Positions 1-8,127 of a stretch of 45,730 nucleotides of DNA are shown here, piece after piece. Position 1 is the first letter of the stretch. Each line of letters starts with the position of its first letter. The stretch is from NCBI GenBank assembly GCA_902801245.1, contig CADCHW010000004.1, positions 1 to 45,730 of the forward strand, given 5' to 3'. The notes beneath the pieces were generated by a model. It searched no databases. It was not told the origin of the DNA and saw nothing but the letters and a program-made list of their open reading frames with translations. The stretch comes from an uncultured Ruminococcus sp. (lineage in GTDB: Bacteria > Bacillota > Clostridia > Oscillospirales > Acutalibacteraceae). The translations under genes and the position numbers were made by a program.

Positions 1-173
1 CCGGGCATCATAATATCAAGCAAAACAAGGTGAGGATGCTCCCTTTTAAACAGCTCATATGCGGCGTTCCCATTATCCGTTTTTATCAGTCGGATACGGT
101 CACGCTCGGCATACAGTTCCAATGCATCGAGCAATTCTGTTTCGTCATCGGCAGCAAGTACAATGTAATCCAT
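1..173 (-). CDS. Response regulator, receiver domain (partial, cut by window edge)
   Basis: Reading from the ATG at 173 towards the left edge gives 57 complete codons beginning MDYIVLAADDETELLDALEL and ending in LVLLDIMMPG. This is the start of a CheY-like receiver domain: the acidic pair D9-D10 binds Mg2+, and D53 in LLDIMMP is the expected phosphorylation site. The output domain lies outside the window, so its class (OmpR, LytTR or other) is unknown. It starts 4 bp after the stop of the HExxH gene and looks co-transcribed with the ABC transporter. A histidine kinase may follow further left. It is a plausible regulator of its own operon, because a CTTAAG direct repeat sits at the operon promoter (inference). 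Confidence 0.85.
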   Translation of the reverse strand, partial: MDYIVLAADDETELLDALELYAERDRIRLIKTDNGNAAYELFKREHPHLVLLDIMMP

Positions 174-177
174 TTTA

Positions 178-1107
178 TTATACACCCAATTTCTCATAAA
201 TTAAATCTATCAAATCATCGGAAAAATCGTATTCTGTTTTCCAGTTTGAATCGAGCTTGTCGAGCAGCATACACTGTGACCGCCCAAGTGTGTAGTATTT
301 TTCGGAACCCTCGGAGTATTCTGCGAGCCTGCTCTGATATTCCGATTCATAGCGATTTGCGTCCTGCGATTTGCATATACAAGCTTCAACATAGCTTGCC
401 GTGCCCTCGACTCTTGTGTAATATTTTTCAAGGCATACAGTATCTTCACTCAGCAATGATAAACGCTCCTCGTCAAGCTTCTTATATTTTACTATGCTTT
501 CTTTTATAATGTCAACATCTTTTTCACCGATACAATCGGAAAGCAGAACAAGCTGTTTGCGGAAAAGCTCTGCTGCCTTCGGATTTTCCGTATATTGACT
601 GTTGATAAGAGCCCCTCCAAAGCTATCATCTTCAAAGCTGTTTTCGCCAAGTATAGAAACTATATTGTCTTCATAATTACTCATCTGCCAGCAATGAAAG
701 GCTTCGTGCCATATCATAGCTGCCTGTTCGTTTTCGTTCCAGGTTTCGCCAATAACTCCGACAAGACTTTTCATAAGTGAGCGTGCCGGAACGATAACCT
801 CGTACTGACCGTCAACCTCATAGATTGTTCCGGCAAGTGTTTCAATTACCGGAGCACGTTTTACAACGTCGTAGCTGTTGCCGTTTGAGATAAGCACATA
901 ATCATTTTTACCGTCACAAACGCTTACCGGGTAATCGGTCAGATAAAAATCCGTAAAGCCTATATTATCGGCGGCGTATTGGAGTGAAACCGCAGTTTCG
1001 TAGCAGGCTCTGTCTTCGTCACTCAGTCCGAAAGGTTTTGTGAATATTGCACCGCTGAGCAAGCCTATACCGATTGCGGCAGTAATTATTATATTAGAAA
1101 TTTTCAT
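178..1107 (-). CDS. Membrane-anchored HExxH protein, putative zinc metallopeptidase
   Basis: A 309-residue protein if it starts at the ATG at 1107, which follows an AGGAAG ribosome site; longer upstream readings run into the permease gene. Residues 5-24 form one hydrophobic segment (signal anchor or uncleaved signal). The core contains WHEAFHCWQ, a classical HExxH zinc-peptidase motif, and about 100 residues later VEGTASYVEA, in which the Glu is well placed to be the third zinc ligand, as in gluzincins. I do not recognise a named family. Its stop-to-start distance from the permease gene is 1 bp, so it belongs to the ABC transporter operon. It could mature or degrade a peptide handled by the transporter, or act as a sensor protease; both are inference. 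Confidence 0.7.
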   Translation of the reverse strand: MKISNIIITAAIGIGLLSGAIFTKPFGLSDEDRACYETAVSLQYAADNIGFTDFYLTDYPVSVCDGKNDYVLISNGNSYDVVKRAPVIETLAGTIYEVDGQYEVIVPARSLMKSLVGVIGETWNENEQAAMIWHEAFHCWQMSNYEDNIVSILGENSFEDDSFGGALINSQYTENPKAAELFRKQLVLLSDCIGEKDVDIIKESIVKYKKLDEERLSLLSEDTVCLEKYYTRVEGTASYVEACICKSQDANRYESEYQSRLAEYSEGSEKYYTLGRSQCMLLDKLDSNWKTEYDFSDDLIDLIYEKLGV

Positions 1108-1108
1108 A

Positions 1109-1861
1109 TCAATCTTCCTTTCTGCGGAATAGGATAATTCCGAGTGCAAACAAATAAACGTAAAACAGAGCCACAAACATAATGTGCAGGTCAAAGGTGT
1201 GTTCGGTTATCAAACAGCCTGCCGCTGATTGTATGCCGTGAAGATTTGGCAGCACAAATAACAGGGCTTTAAAAATTTTTCCCGACAATCCTCCTGCTAT
1301 GCCTTTAAGCAGCTCAATCATCGGATAGAAAACACCAATCAGCATTATCACTACAGAAATAACTCCTGCTGCCATTTCCGAAAATACTATTGACAGGCAG
1401 GTCGTACACAAGCTCACAATCACAATGCCTATTCCCGAATACATATATGACGGCACTGCCCATAAAAGCTCCGAGGGATTTTTACTTGTGATGATGTATA
1501 CGGCTAGCCCTGAAAAAAATATTGCGTGAGATACTAAGCTTGCCGTTATATTGGCTATTGCAAGCTGAATGCGATAGCGTGACTGTGACACACCTCTGAT
1601 GAATATCAGCTGATTTGTATGTCTTTCGTATTCCTTTGGTATGGTGTTCAGGCTCAAAGCCACCGCCATTGCACAGCTCGCCGCATTCATTACGGTAAGC
1701 ATAGTCGGCATAAGTATTTTATAATCCGTTACGGATTCGCCGTTTATTGTGACAGTCGCCGCACCTGTACTGAATATCAGGGTTATCAATGCTGCCAGTG
1801 CGAACACTGCGAAAAATACTTTTCTGCGTATTTTCTCTTTAAAAGCTATTAAAGCTATCAT
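1109..1861 (-). CDS. ABC-2 type transporter permease
   Basis: A 250-residue, very hydrophobic protein with about six membrane segments, beginning MIALIAFKEKIRRKVFFAVF and ending in the basic tail ILFRRKED. Layout and size fit an ABC-2 type permease subunit that pairs with the ATPase encoded just upstream. The start overlaps the ATPase stop by 4 bp (ATGA arrangement), so the two are translationally coupled. Segments such as LNTIPKEYERHTNQLIFIRGVSQSR lie between the membrane helices and resemble the cytoplasmic coupling loops of export permeases. The substrate cannot be read from sequence; peptides or drugs are typical for this architecture. Only one permease gene is present, so a homodimer is likely. 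Confidence 0.8.
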   Translation of the reverse strand: MIALIAFKEKIRRKVFFAVFALAALITLIFSTGAATVTINGESVTDYKILMPTMLTVMNAASCAMAVALSLNTIPKEYERHTNQLIFIRGVSQSRYRIQLAIANITASLVSHAIFFSGLAVYIITSKNPSELLWAVPSYMYSGIGIVIVSLCTTCLSIVFSEMAAGVISVVIMLIGVFYPMIELLKGIAGGLSGKIFKALLFVLPNLHGIQSAAGCLITEHTFDLHIMFVALFYVYLFALGIILFRRKED

Positions 1862-2541
1862 TCGTCTGCACCTCCTATAAGCTCCACGAAATGTTCCTGT
1901 AGGCTTTGACCGGCATTATCGGCATTCTTTTCCCATATACCGAGCTGAACGCCTTTGTTCATAATGATACCACGGTCGCATACCTGTTCAATATCGCTGA
2001 GAATATGTGAATTCAATATCACGGTTTTTCCCGATTCTTTAAGCTCACCGATAAGCTTTATTATCTCGATACGACCGAGAGCGTCAAGCCCTGCGGTAGG
2101 TTCGTCGAGAATCAGCAGCTCGGGGTTACCAAGAAGTGCCTGAGCAAAAGCGAGTCTTTGCAGCATACCCTTCGAGTAATCCTTGACTTTTATTTTATCG
2201 GCGCTCAGTCCGACAATCTCAAGAAGTGAGGTTATCTGGGATTTACGCTGCGTTATCGGAATTTTTCCGACAGCGGCATAATATTCCATTGTTTCATAGC
2301 CTGTTAAAAACGGGGGAAAGTAGGGGGTATCGGGAGAGTAACCTATTCTTACGCCGTCACGAATATGTACTGTGCCGCTGTTTGCCTTGATAAGACCGAG
2401 AATAATTTTTATGGTAGTCGTCTTGCCTGCACCGTTGCTGCCGAGCAATGCGAACACCTCGCCCTCATTAACGCAAAAGCTTAAATCATTAACTGCTGTT
2501 TTGGTTTTGTATGTTTTTATGAGATTTTTACATTCAAGCAT
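1858..2541 (-). CDS. ABC transporter ATP-binding protein
   Basis: A 227-residue nucleotide-binding domain. Walker A is GSNGAGKTT (about residues 34-42), the signature is YSKGMLQR, Walker B is LLILDEPTAGLD with the catalytic Glu, and the switch His lies in NSHIL. It is the first gene of the minus-strand operon, with a strong AGGAGG ribosome site 8 bases before the ATG at 2541. It drives the permease encoded immediately downstream. The signature YSKGM replaces LSGGQ, as is common in the CcmA/DRA (drug and peptide export) branch. The rest of the operon (HExxH protein, response regulator) suggests a stress- or peptide-responsive exporter. Confidence 0.92.
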   Translation of the reverse strand: MLECKNLIKTYKTKTAVNDLSFCVNEGEVFALLGSNGAGKTTTIKIILGLIKANSGTVHIRDGVRIGYSPDTPYFPPFLTGYETMEYYAAVGKIPITQRKSQITSLLEIVGLSADKIKVKDYSKGMLQRLAFAQALLGNPELLILDEPTAGLDALGRIEIIKLIGELKESGKTVILNSHILSDIEQVCDRGIIMNKGVQLGIWEKNADNAGQSLQEHFVELIGGADE

Positions 2542-2563
2542 ATATCTCGCCTCCTGTGCTTAA

Positions 2564-2620
2564 ATAATACAACGACAGATTAAAGGAAGCATAAATTTAA
2601 CCTTAAGATTTTCTTAAGAT
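2564..2620 (-). promoter_or_regulatory. Operon promoter with CTTAAG direct repeat (putative response-regulator site)
   Basis: Upstream of the ABC operon, two CTTAAG hexamers occur at 2602-2607 and 2613-2618, an exact 11-bp period. Read on the minus strand each is preceded by AAAT or AAT. A -10-like TATTAT lies at 2569-2564, but no good -35 is found 17 bp upstream of it. Direct repeats with an 11-bp period next to a weak -35 are the usual arrangement for OmpR/PhoB-type activators. The assignment to the regulator encoded in the same operon is inference. Confidence 0.5.
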
Positions 2621-2635
2621 TTAAAAAATTTGTAG

Positions 2636-2963
2636 CTGTACGGTTGCAACGCTTGTTAAAGTTTGGTCAAGCTTTTCAAAGCTTGCGGGCGACGGAACCC
2701 CCAAAAAGCCAAGCCGTAGGCGACAGCTGATTGGTAGGTGTTCCTAGTGGTCTTGTACCAGCAGGGGCAGAACTCGCTGACGAAACCAACTATAAAAGAA
2801 AAATAAACTACCCTCAGCGAAACTAAACGAACTATCCAAGAAATACAAATAATAAAAAAATCAACCCTAAAATAATATTTTCGGACACAAACAAAAACAG
2901 GCAACAGCGTAGCGAATTGCCGATCCAAGAAAGATAACCTACGATTTGATTTCAACCGTACAG
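2636..2963. repeat. TIR-bounded intergenic repeat, copy A (long variant)
   Basis: A 328-bp element bounded by perfect 11-bp inverted ends, CTGTACGGTTG and CAACCGTACAG. The flanking AAATTT-rich bases extend the inverted match imperfectly. Inside, blocks shared with copies at 21720-22037 and 26126-26385 include AAAGTTTGGTCAAGCTTTTC, CTCAGCGAAACTAAAC and GGCAACAGCGTAGCGAATTG. Copy A also carries an additional module of roughly 75 bp (about 2690-2770), containing GATTGGTAGGTGTTCCTAGT, that is absent from the other two full copies but present in the partial copy D. No convincing protein is encoded. Confidence 0.8.
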
Positions 2964-3144
2964 ATAGAAAAATTTTACTAAAGTGCTCCCCTATGTCAAG
3001 ACAAAAAAATAAAAAATTATAATGACCAAGGAAGATTTATATGATTGCATAAAATAAAGGTTAGTTGATTGTATAATAAGTTCCAGCCACCGCCACAGGC
3101 GGCTTGCCTTTGACAGGTTCAGGAAGAAATGCTACAATGGCTGA

Positions 3145-3345
3145 ATGAAAATGAAATCGATTTTGTCAAATGGATATATCCAATCTTACCATGCCCATGG
3201 TGAATGTGAGCAGTATCACAATGAAATCAAAATGGATATAGAACGTATTCCTTCCTGTAAATTTGAAACAAATAAGCTGGTGATTGATCTGACGATTCTT
3301 GCTTATAATATTCTGAAAATTATTGGAAATTCCCTGAATCCGTAA
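3145..3345 (+). pseudogene. IS1380-family transposase C-terminal remnant
   Basis: The translated stretch contains GECEQYHNEIKMDIERIPSC followed by KFETNKLVIDLTILAYNILK. This matches my memory of the C-terminus of IS1380-type DDE transposases (EQYHSEIK..D...ERLPSGKFATN.L.L...AYN.LR.IG). Only about 60 residues remain and the upstream catalytic region is missing, so this is a relic and cannot be active. It lies between repeat copies A and D. The flanking sequence up to 3530 shows no further coding signal that I recognise. No intact terminal repeats of the IS could be identified. Confidence 0.7.
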
Positions 3346-3530
3346 AACTCAAAATAATAAATCGTTAAAAATCCCCATGAACACTAAGCTTTTTAAATTT
3401 TGCCAATCATTTTCTGCACCCATTTGGTGAAGAAAAATTCACTCAATAAATGTTATAAAATCATAGATTATATGGGACTTATAGTATGTTAAGGAGATAT
3501 GAACTTTGCGGATTCAGGTAGAAAGTTTAT

Positions 3531-3690
3531 CTAGTTTCGCTGGGGGTAGTTTGCTTTTCTTTGAAAGTTGACTTCGTCAGCGACAAGGGCTGCCCTTGCA
3601 TGGTGCAAGACCACTAGGAACACCTACCAATCAGTCTACACCTAACGGCTTGACTTCTTGGGGTGTTCCGTCGCCCGCAAACTTTAAAAT
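3531..3690 (-). repeat. Intergenic repeat, copy D (partial, inverted)
   Basis: Read on the minus strand, this stretch follows the middle of copy A: TTGCGGGCGACGGAAC, then GATTGGTAGGTGTTCCTAGT, GGTCTTGCACCA, GTCGCTGACGAAGTCAACTT and finally CAGCGAAACTAG. Both terminal inverted repeats are missing. At one end (3679-3710) it is fused to a sequence nearly identical to the 3' end and terminator arm of the DMT transporter region at 27389-27420. It carries a hairpin CAAGGGCAGCCCTTG where other copies have related hairpins. Confidence 0.7.
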
Positions 3691-3741
3691 GGTAAATCTT
3701 TTAGCTTTCGAGTATAATTTGGAACTTATCACAACAAAAAG

Positions 3742-4470
3742 TTAATTTATACTCCCTGTTTTCTCTAAATCGGTTTTAAGTTTTTTAATTATTTTTTTCT
3801 CCAATCTCGAAATATACGATTGCGATATTCCGAGCATATCGGCAACCTCCTTTTGTGTATGCGAGCCCTTGCCGTGAAGTCCGAAGCGAAGCTCCATAAT
3901 CTGCTTTTCTCTCGGTGAAAGATTCTCCACTGCCGACAGAACAAGATTATATTCAATCTCCTGCTCTATGTCTGCGTTTACAACATCAACGTCACTTCCG
4001 AGAACATCGCTTAACAAAAGTTCGTTGCCGTCCCAGTCAACATTCAGCGGTTCATCAATTGATACTTCGTTTCTCAGTTGTGAGCTTTTACGCAGAAACA
4101 TAAGTATCTCGTTCTCAATACATCTTGAAGCATAAGTCGCAAGTTTGATGTTTTTTTCGGGACGGAACGTGTTCACAGCTTTGATAAGTCCTATTGTGCC
4201 GATTGAAATTAGATCTTCAACGGAAGCAGCAGAGGATTCAAACTTCTTTGCAATGTACACCACAAGTCTTAAATTGTGAGTTATCAAGGGTTCTCTCGCA
4301 CTCTCGTCACCCTGTACTATGCGTTCCATAATGTCTTTTTCAATTTCCTTTGGAAGAGGCGGCGGAAGAGTTTCCGAGCCGTTGATGTAGTAAACTGTTT
4401 CGGGTGTCATTTTGAGCTGCATCTGTATCAGCAAAAGCTTAAGCGAAAAAAACAGTGACTTAAAATCCAT
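3742..4470 (-). CDS. sigE: Sporulation sigma factor SigE (pro-sigma-E)
   Basis: A 242-residue sigma-70 family protein. The N-terminus ([20 protein letters not shown]) is the hydrophobic/basic pro-sequence that tethers pro-SigE to the membrane, followed by the hallmark [18 protein letters not shown]. Region 2 is visible as [28 protein letters not shown], and region 4 as [40 protein letters not shown]-like sequence. It directs mother-cell gene expression after engulfment starts. spoIIGA, encoding the protease that removes the pro-sequence, lies 19 bp upstream, the standard order. In many Clostridia sigG follows; here the next sequence is repeat DNA instead. Confidence 0.97.
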   Translation of the reverse strand: MDFKSLFFSLKLLLIQMQLKMTPETVYYINGSETLPPPLPKEIEKDIMERIVQGDESAREPLITHNLRLVVYIAKKFESSAASVEDLISIGTIGLIKAVNTFRPEKNIKLATYASRCIENEILMFLRKSSQLRNEVSIDEPLNVDWDGNELLLSDVLGSDVDVVNADIEQEIEYNLVLSAVENLSPREKQIMELRFGLHGKGSHTQKEVADMLGISQSYISRLEKKIIKKLKTDLEKTGSIN

Positions 4471-4489
4471 TCGTAATTTCCTTTCTTTT

Positions 4490-5335
4490 CTAAAAAATTT
4501 CGTACGGTATTATTGCCTGAAAATCGCCTTGAATATAGCTGTCCTTGCACAGTGCAATGTACACAGTCTTGTCACAGATTATATCGTCTATATACACCTC
4601 CTCAGCCTTGAAACAGGGGAGAATACCCTCTCCGTTTACAGATGTGAACGGCACAAAACGAATATTATTTATTTCCGTTCTGTACTTCAAAGTCGTAACC
4701 GTTTCGTACTCGATAATCTCGGCAGGCGTAATCACCTCGGCGGTTTTACGACCTATAACGATAACCGGGCATTGAGAAAACGGTTCTTTCAAAGTGTTTC
4801 CTGTGTCGATTTTGGCGGTTACCCTGAGAGCATTAAAGCCGTTCCTAATCGTAAGTACACAGTAAGTGTCATAAGCCTGATGTCTGCCTGCAATCGTGTA
4901 AAAAATTCTGAAAGCACAATAGCACACGACAGAGTACAAAATCAGCATAACAGGGGAAATATTGAGATACACAACGCTGTTCTTTATCAGCAAATTTTTT
5001 GGTGTGAACAAGAACCAAAGAGCAATCACAATTCCACAGAAGAAAAACGTAGCTGTCAGGAAGACCGCATAGAGCTTTATAAATTCCAAGGTGCGTTTTT
5101 TTCCGAATGCCGCAAAAACCGTCAGACCGCCGACAACGATTTTTATAAGCATATTCGGAACAAACGGAATAACAGGAAGCAGAATTGTGAGTGAACACAT
5201 TGCCCCGACCAAAGCTCCGAGAATAAGTCGTTTCACTTTAATCTGAGTGTGGGTGTAAAAACTTGTTGCCGACAAGAGAAGATAGTTGATAATCAGATTC
5301 ACGCTTAAAAGTATATCAATGTATATCGTATGCAC
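4490..5335 (-). CDS. spoIIGA: Sigma-E processing peptidase SpoIIGA
   Basis: Starting at the GTG at 5335 gives 281 residues beginning (M)[20 protein letters not shown]; this start has a GAGGTGA ribosome site 5-6 bases away and matches the usual SpoIIGA N-terminus. An ATG at 5365 is also in frame but lacks such a site. The first half has about five membrane helices. The second half is an aspartic-protease-like domain with the catalytic motif [13 protein letters not shown]. It cleaves the SigE pro-sequence in the mother cell in response to SpoIIR from the forespore. It is co-transcribed with sigE. A weak -35/-10 pair with unusual 22-bp spacing lies at 5387-5354; I do not rely on it. Confidence 0.95.
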   Translation of the reverse strand: MHTIYIDILLSVNLIINYLLLSATSFYTHTQIKVKRLILGALVGAMCSLTILLPVIPFVPNMLIKIVVGGLTVFAAFGKKRTLEFIKLYAVFLTATFFFCGIVIALWFLFTPKNLLIKNSVVYLNISPVMLILYSVVCYCAFRIFYTIAGRHQAYDTYCVLTIRNGFNALRVTAKIDTGNTLKEPFSQCPVIVIGRKTAEVITPAEIIEYETVTTLKYRTEINNIRFVPFTSVNGEGILPCFKAEEVYIDDIICDKTVYIALCKDSYIQGDFQAIIPYEIF

Positions 5336-5436
5336 TCCGTTCACCTCGATATAACTATACCACACAAGCTATAAAAAAACTTGTCTTTTTTTAATAGGTG
5401 GAGATAGTTTTTTAAAACATAAATTCACGAACCCGA

Positions 5437-5451
5437 GCGGACAATGTCCGC
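5437..5451. repeat. GCGGAC..GTCCGC palindromic repeat
   Basis: The 359-bp gap between spoIIGA and murD holds a perfect 6-bp-arm palindrome GCGGACAATGTCCGC. On the minus strand it is followed by CTCGGGTTCGTGAA and further on AACTATC, the same block order as at 9939-10058. Apart from this and the murD promoter, the gap is AT-rich with no gene. Confidence 0.65.
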
Positions 5452-5606
5452 AGGAGAGGGTCGAAGGTGTTACACTTATTTTCTTTTGATTGATAAACAG
5501 TGTAAATTAAAGAAATCAATATGAATACATTCTGTAATCATTAAGCTTAAAAATCAAGCAATCGTTACATTTTTTAACATTTTTTAATATTTTTTTAATT
5601 TAAAGG

Positions 5607-5635
5607 TTGATATTTTCTCGAATTAATCATATAAT
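5607..5635 (+). promoter_or_regulatory. Sigma-A promoter for murD
   Basis: TTGATA (5607-5612), a 17-bp spacer and a perfect TATAAT (5630-5635). It lies 60 bp upstream of the murD ATG and probably drives murD and the two aminopeptidase genes that follow closely. Confidence 0.8.
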
Positions 5636-5694
5636 TAATACGTTGGGAACTTTTTTAAAGGCTCTTAAATCTGAAAAACAGAGAGGTTTTGTAA

Positions 5695-7086
5695 ATGGAT
5701 ACAAGGACAGAAAGTTTTTTAAAAAGTCTTAAAAATAAAAAAATTGCCCTTTGCGGCATTGGCAGAAGCAATCTTCCGCTTATCGGTCTTTTTGTTAAGT
5801 ACGGTGCGGACGTTATTGCCTGCGACAGACGAACAGAAGAACAGCTCGGCGATATGGCTGAGGAAGCCGTGAAAGCCGGTGCAAAGCTCAGTCTTGGTGA
5901 TACATACCTTGACAGCCTTGATGTCGATATCGTCTTCCGTACACCGGGAATGCGTTACTATATGGACGAACTCGTTAAAATGAGAGAGAGTGGAGTGGCA
6001 GTCACTTCCGAAATGGAAGTCTTCTTTGACCTTTGTCCGTGTAAAATAATTGCAGTGACAGGCAGTGACGGCAAGACTACCACAACTACCGTTATCTACG
6101 AGTTTCTCAAAGCGGACGGCAAAACCGTTCATCTCGGCGGCAACATAGGCAAACCGCTTTTGCCCGAAATCGAAACTATTTCCGAGAACGATTATGCCGT
6201 TGTGGAGCTTTCAAGCTTCCAGCTTATCTCTATGAGGAGAAGCCCCGATGTTGCAGTCGTGACAAATCTTGCCCCGAATCATCTCGACATTCACAAAGAT
6301 ATGCAGGAGTATATCGATTCAAAGAGGAATATCGTTCTTCATCAGAATGCTTTTTCAAGAAGTGTGCTGAACCTTGACAATGATATTTCAAACTCGTTCT
6401 CCGACAATGTGCGTGGAACTCTTTATAAATTTTCACGCAGACAAAAGGTCAAGAACGGTGCATATATGAACGAAAACGGAGATATTATCTTCGCTGTCAA
6501 CGGTAACGAAACCGCTGTTATGAATAAGTCGGATATTAAAATCCCGGGTCTTCACAATGTTGAAAATTACCTTGCAGCTATCTCTGCGGTATGGGGAGAT
6601 GTTTCGGTTGAAAGCATTGTAAAGGTTGCAAAGGAGTTCGGCGGCGTTGCCCACAGAAACGAGTTTGTAAGGGAGATTAACGGTGTTAAGTACTATAACG
6701 ATTCAATTGCTTCAAGCCCGACAAGAACAGCTCTCGGCACATTGTCACTCTATGAGGAGAAAATTACGGTTATTCTCGGAGGTTACGACAAACATCTTGA
6801 TTACACCGAACTTGGCGAGCTTATCGTGAAGAAAGTCAAGAACGCAATTATTATGGGTGCAACGGGACCGAAAATTGAAAAGGCTATTCTCGAAGCAAAG
6901 GATTATTCCGAGGGGAATCCGAATATAATTAAGGTAGAGAATATGGAGCAGGCAGTCAGAAAAGCTTATGAAACTTCCGAAAGCGGAGATATAGTTTCAA
7001 TGTCGCCTGCAAGTGCAAGCTTTGACTTGTACAAAAACTTTGAAGAGCGTGGAGAACACTTCAAAAGATTGGTCAATGAATTGTAA
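5695..7086 (+). CDS. murD: UDP-N-acetylmuramoyl-L-alanine--D-glutamate ligase MurD
   Basis: A 463-residue Mur ligase, the usual length for MurD. The N-terminal Rossmann domain has ALCGIGRSNLPLIGLFVKYG and the MurD-type TPGMRYY segment. The ATP loop is VTGSDGKTTTTT (about residues 122-133), followed by LGGNIGKPLL and ELSSFQL, both typical of MurD. The C-terminal domain has YYNDSIASSPTRT and ILGGYDKHLDY. It adds D-Glu to UDP-MurNAc-L-Ala in the cytoplasm for peptidoglycan precursor synthesis. It stands alone here, not in a dcw cluster; the following gene starts 17 bp later and encodes a peptidase, so an operon of murD and two M42 genes is likely. Confidence 0.96.
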   Translation: MDTRTESFLKSLKNKKIALCGIGRSNLPLIGLFVKYGADVIACDRRTEEQLGDMAEEAVKAGAKLSLGDTYLDSLDVDIVFRTPGMRYYMDELVKMRESGVAVTSEMEVFFDLCPCKIIAVTGSDGKTTTTTVIYEFLKADGKTVHLGGNIGKPLLPEIETISENDYAVVELSSFQLISMRRSPDVAVVTNLAPNHLDIHKDMQEYIDSKRNIVLHQNAFSRSVLNLDNDISNSFSDNVRGTLYKFSRRQKVKNGAYMNENGDIIFAVNGNETAVMNKSDIKIPGLHNVENYLAAISAVWGDVSVESIVKVAKEFGGVAHRNEFVREINGVKYYNDSIASSPTRTALGTLSLYEEKITVILGGYDKHLDYTELGELIVKKVKNAIIMGATGPKIEKAILEAKDYSEGNPNIIKVENMEQAVRKAYETSESGDIVSMSPASASFDLYKNFEERGEHFKRLVNEL

Positions 7087-7103
7087 CCAAGGAGTAATAT
7101 TTT

Positions 7104-8114
7104 ATGATTGAGCTGCTTAAAAGGCTTTGTACGGTTAAGGGAGTTTCGGGACGTGAAGAGAACGTCTGCAAAATCATTAAGGAAGAAATATCCGAATATG
7201 CCGACGAGGTCTTTATTGATAAGAATAATAACGTCATTGCAAAGATAGGCAACACCGCCGAGCATAATATTATGCTTGACGCACATCTTGATGAAATAGG
7301 CTTTATTGTTACGTATATTAATGATAGGGGATTTTTGAAAGTTAATCAGTGCGGCGGTATGGATTATCGTGTCGTTCAGGATACACGCTTTAAGGTGCTA
7401 ACCGAGAGCGGAGAGATTACAGCCGTTGCGTGCTGTCTTCCTCCGCACCTTGCAGACGGCGGAGAGGATAAAGCTCCTAGTGCCGACAGCATTTATCTTG
7501 ATACGGGGTTGCCTGCGGAAAAGGTTCGGGAGCTTGTCGGCATAGGTGATGTTGTCGCATACGATACAACGCCCGTAGTTCTTCTGAACAACCGTTTTAC
7601 CTGCTGTTCAACAGATAATCGGGCAAGCTGTGCGTTGCTTCTCAGGGTTGCGGAACTCATTAAAGAGAACCCCGTAAATTCCGGTGTTACGTTTGCGTTT
7701 ACATCTCAAGAGGAAACCTTCGGCAAGGGTGCGGCAACTGCGGCTTATAATATTTACCCCGATGAAGCTGTGTCGGTAGATGTCAGCTTTGCACGTCAGA
7801 GCGGAGTTGACCCGAGCGAGGGCGGCGAGCTTGGCAAGGGTGCTATGATTTGTATTTCTCCCGTACTTTCAAGACGTATGTCATTCAGATTCATTTCTCT
7901 TGCAAAGGAAAACAACATTCCGTATCAGCTTGAGGTGACAGGCGGTTTGACAGGCACTAACGGAGATAAGATTTCAATTACCCGAAGCGGTATTCCGACA
8001 GCGGTTATTTCCATTCCGCAGAGGAATATGCACACAGGTGCGGAGATTGTAAGCATTGACGATATAGAAAGTATTGCACAGTTGTTGTATGAGTACATCA
8101 GAACAGCGTGTTAA
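7104..8114 (+). CDS. M42 family metallopeptidase (diverged copy)
   Basis: A 336-residue M42 glutamyl/deblocking aminopeptidase-type protein. Candidate metal ligands are the His in MLDAHLDEIGF, the Asp in STDNRASC (usually LDNR), the Glu pair in SQEETFGKGA, the Asp in SVDVSFAR and the His in QRNMHTGAEIV. The zinc-ligand pattern is thus kept, but several surrounding residues differ from the textbook M42 motifs and from the neighbour encoded downstream. These cytoplasmic oligomeric enzymes trim N-terminal residues from short peptides. It is followed after 13 bp by a second M42 gene, suggesting subunits of a mixed complex or two specificities (inference). Confidence 0.9.
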   Translation: MIELLKRLCTVKGVSGREENVCKIIKEEISEYADEVFIDKNNNVIAKIGNTAEHNIMLDAHLDEIGFIVTYINDRGFLKVNQCGGMDYRVVQDTRFKVLTESGEITAVACCLPPHLADGGEDKAPSADSIYLDTGLPAEKVRELVGIGDVVAYDTTPVVLLNNRFTCCSTDNRASCALLLRVAELIKENPVNSGVTFAFTSQEETFGKGAATAAYNIYPDEAVSVDVSFARQSGVDPSEGGELGKGAMICISPVLSRRMSFRFISLAKENNIPYQLEVTGGLTGTNGDKISITRSGIPTAVISIPQRNMHTGAEIVSIDDIESIAQLLYEYIRTAC

Positions 8115-8127
8115 TAGGTGACTGATT

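Noticed and set aside
2656-2955. Minus-strand open frame of 99 codons in repeat copy A, with a similar one in copy C (26111-26377)
   Set aside because: The frames only reflect conserved repeat DNA; they contain NRRL.FLDR.FATLLPVF from the right end but are not conserved in length, start or ribosome site.
4412-5194. Long plus-strand frame opposite spoIIGA
   Set aside because: No ribosome site, no protein-like composition, and it lies antisense to a well-supported gene.
5354-5387. -35/-10 pair with 22-bp spacing before spoIIGA, recalling the Spo0A-dependent spoIIG promoter of Bacillus
   Set aside because: The -35 (AAGACA) is poor, no Spo0A box (TGTCGAA) is found beside it, and the leader would be only about 12 nt. 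The similarity may be chance.
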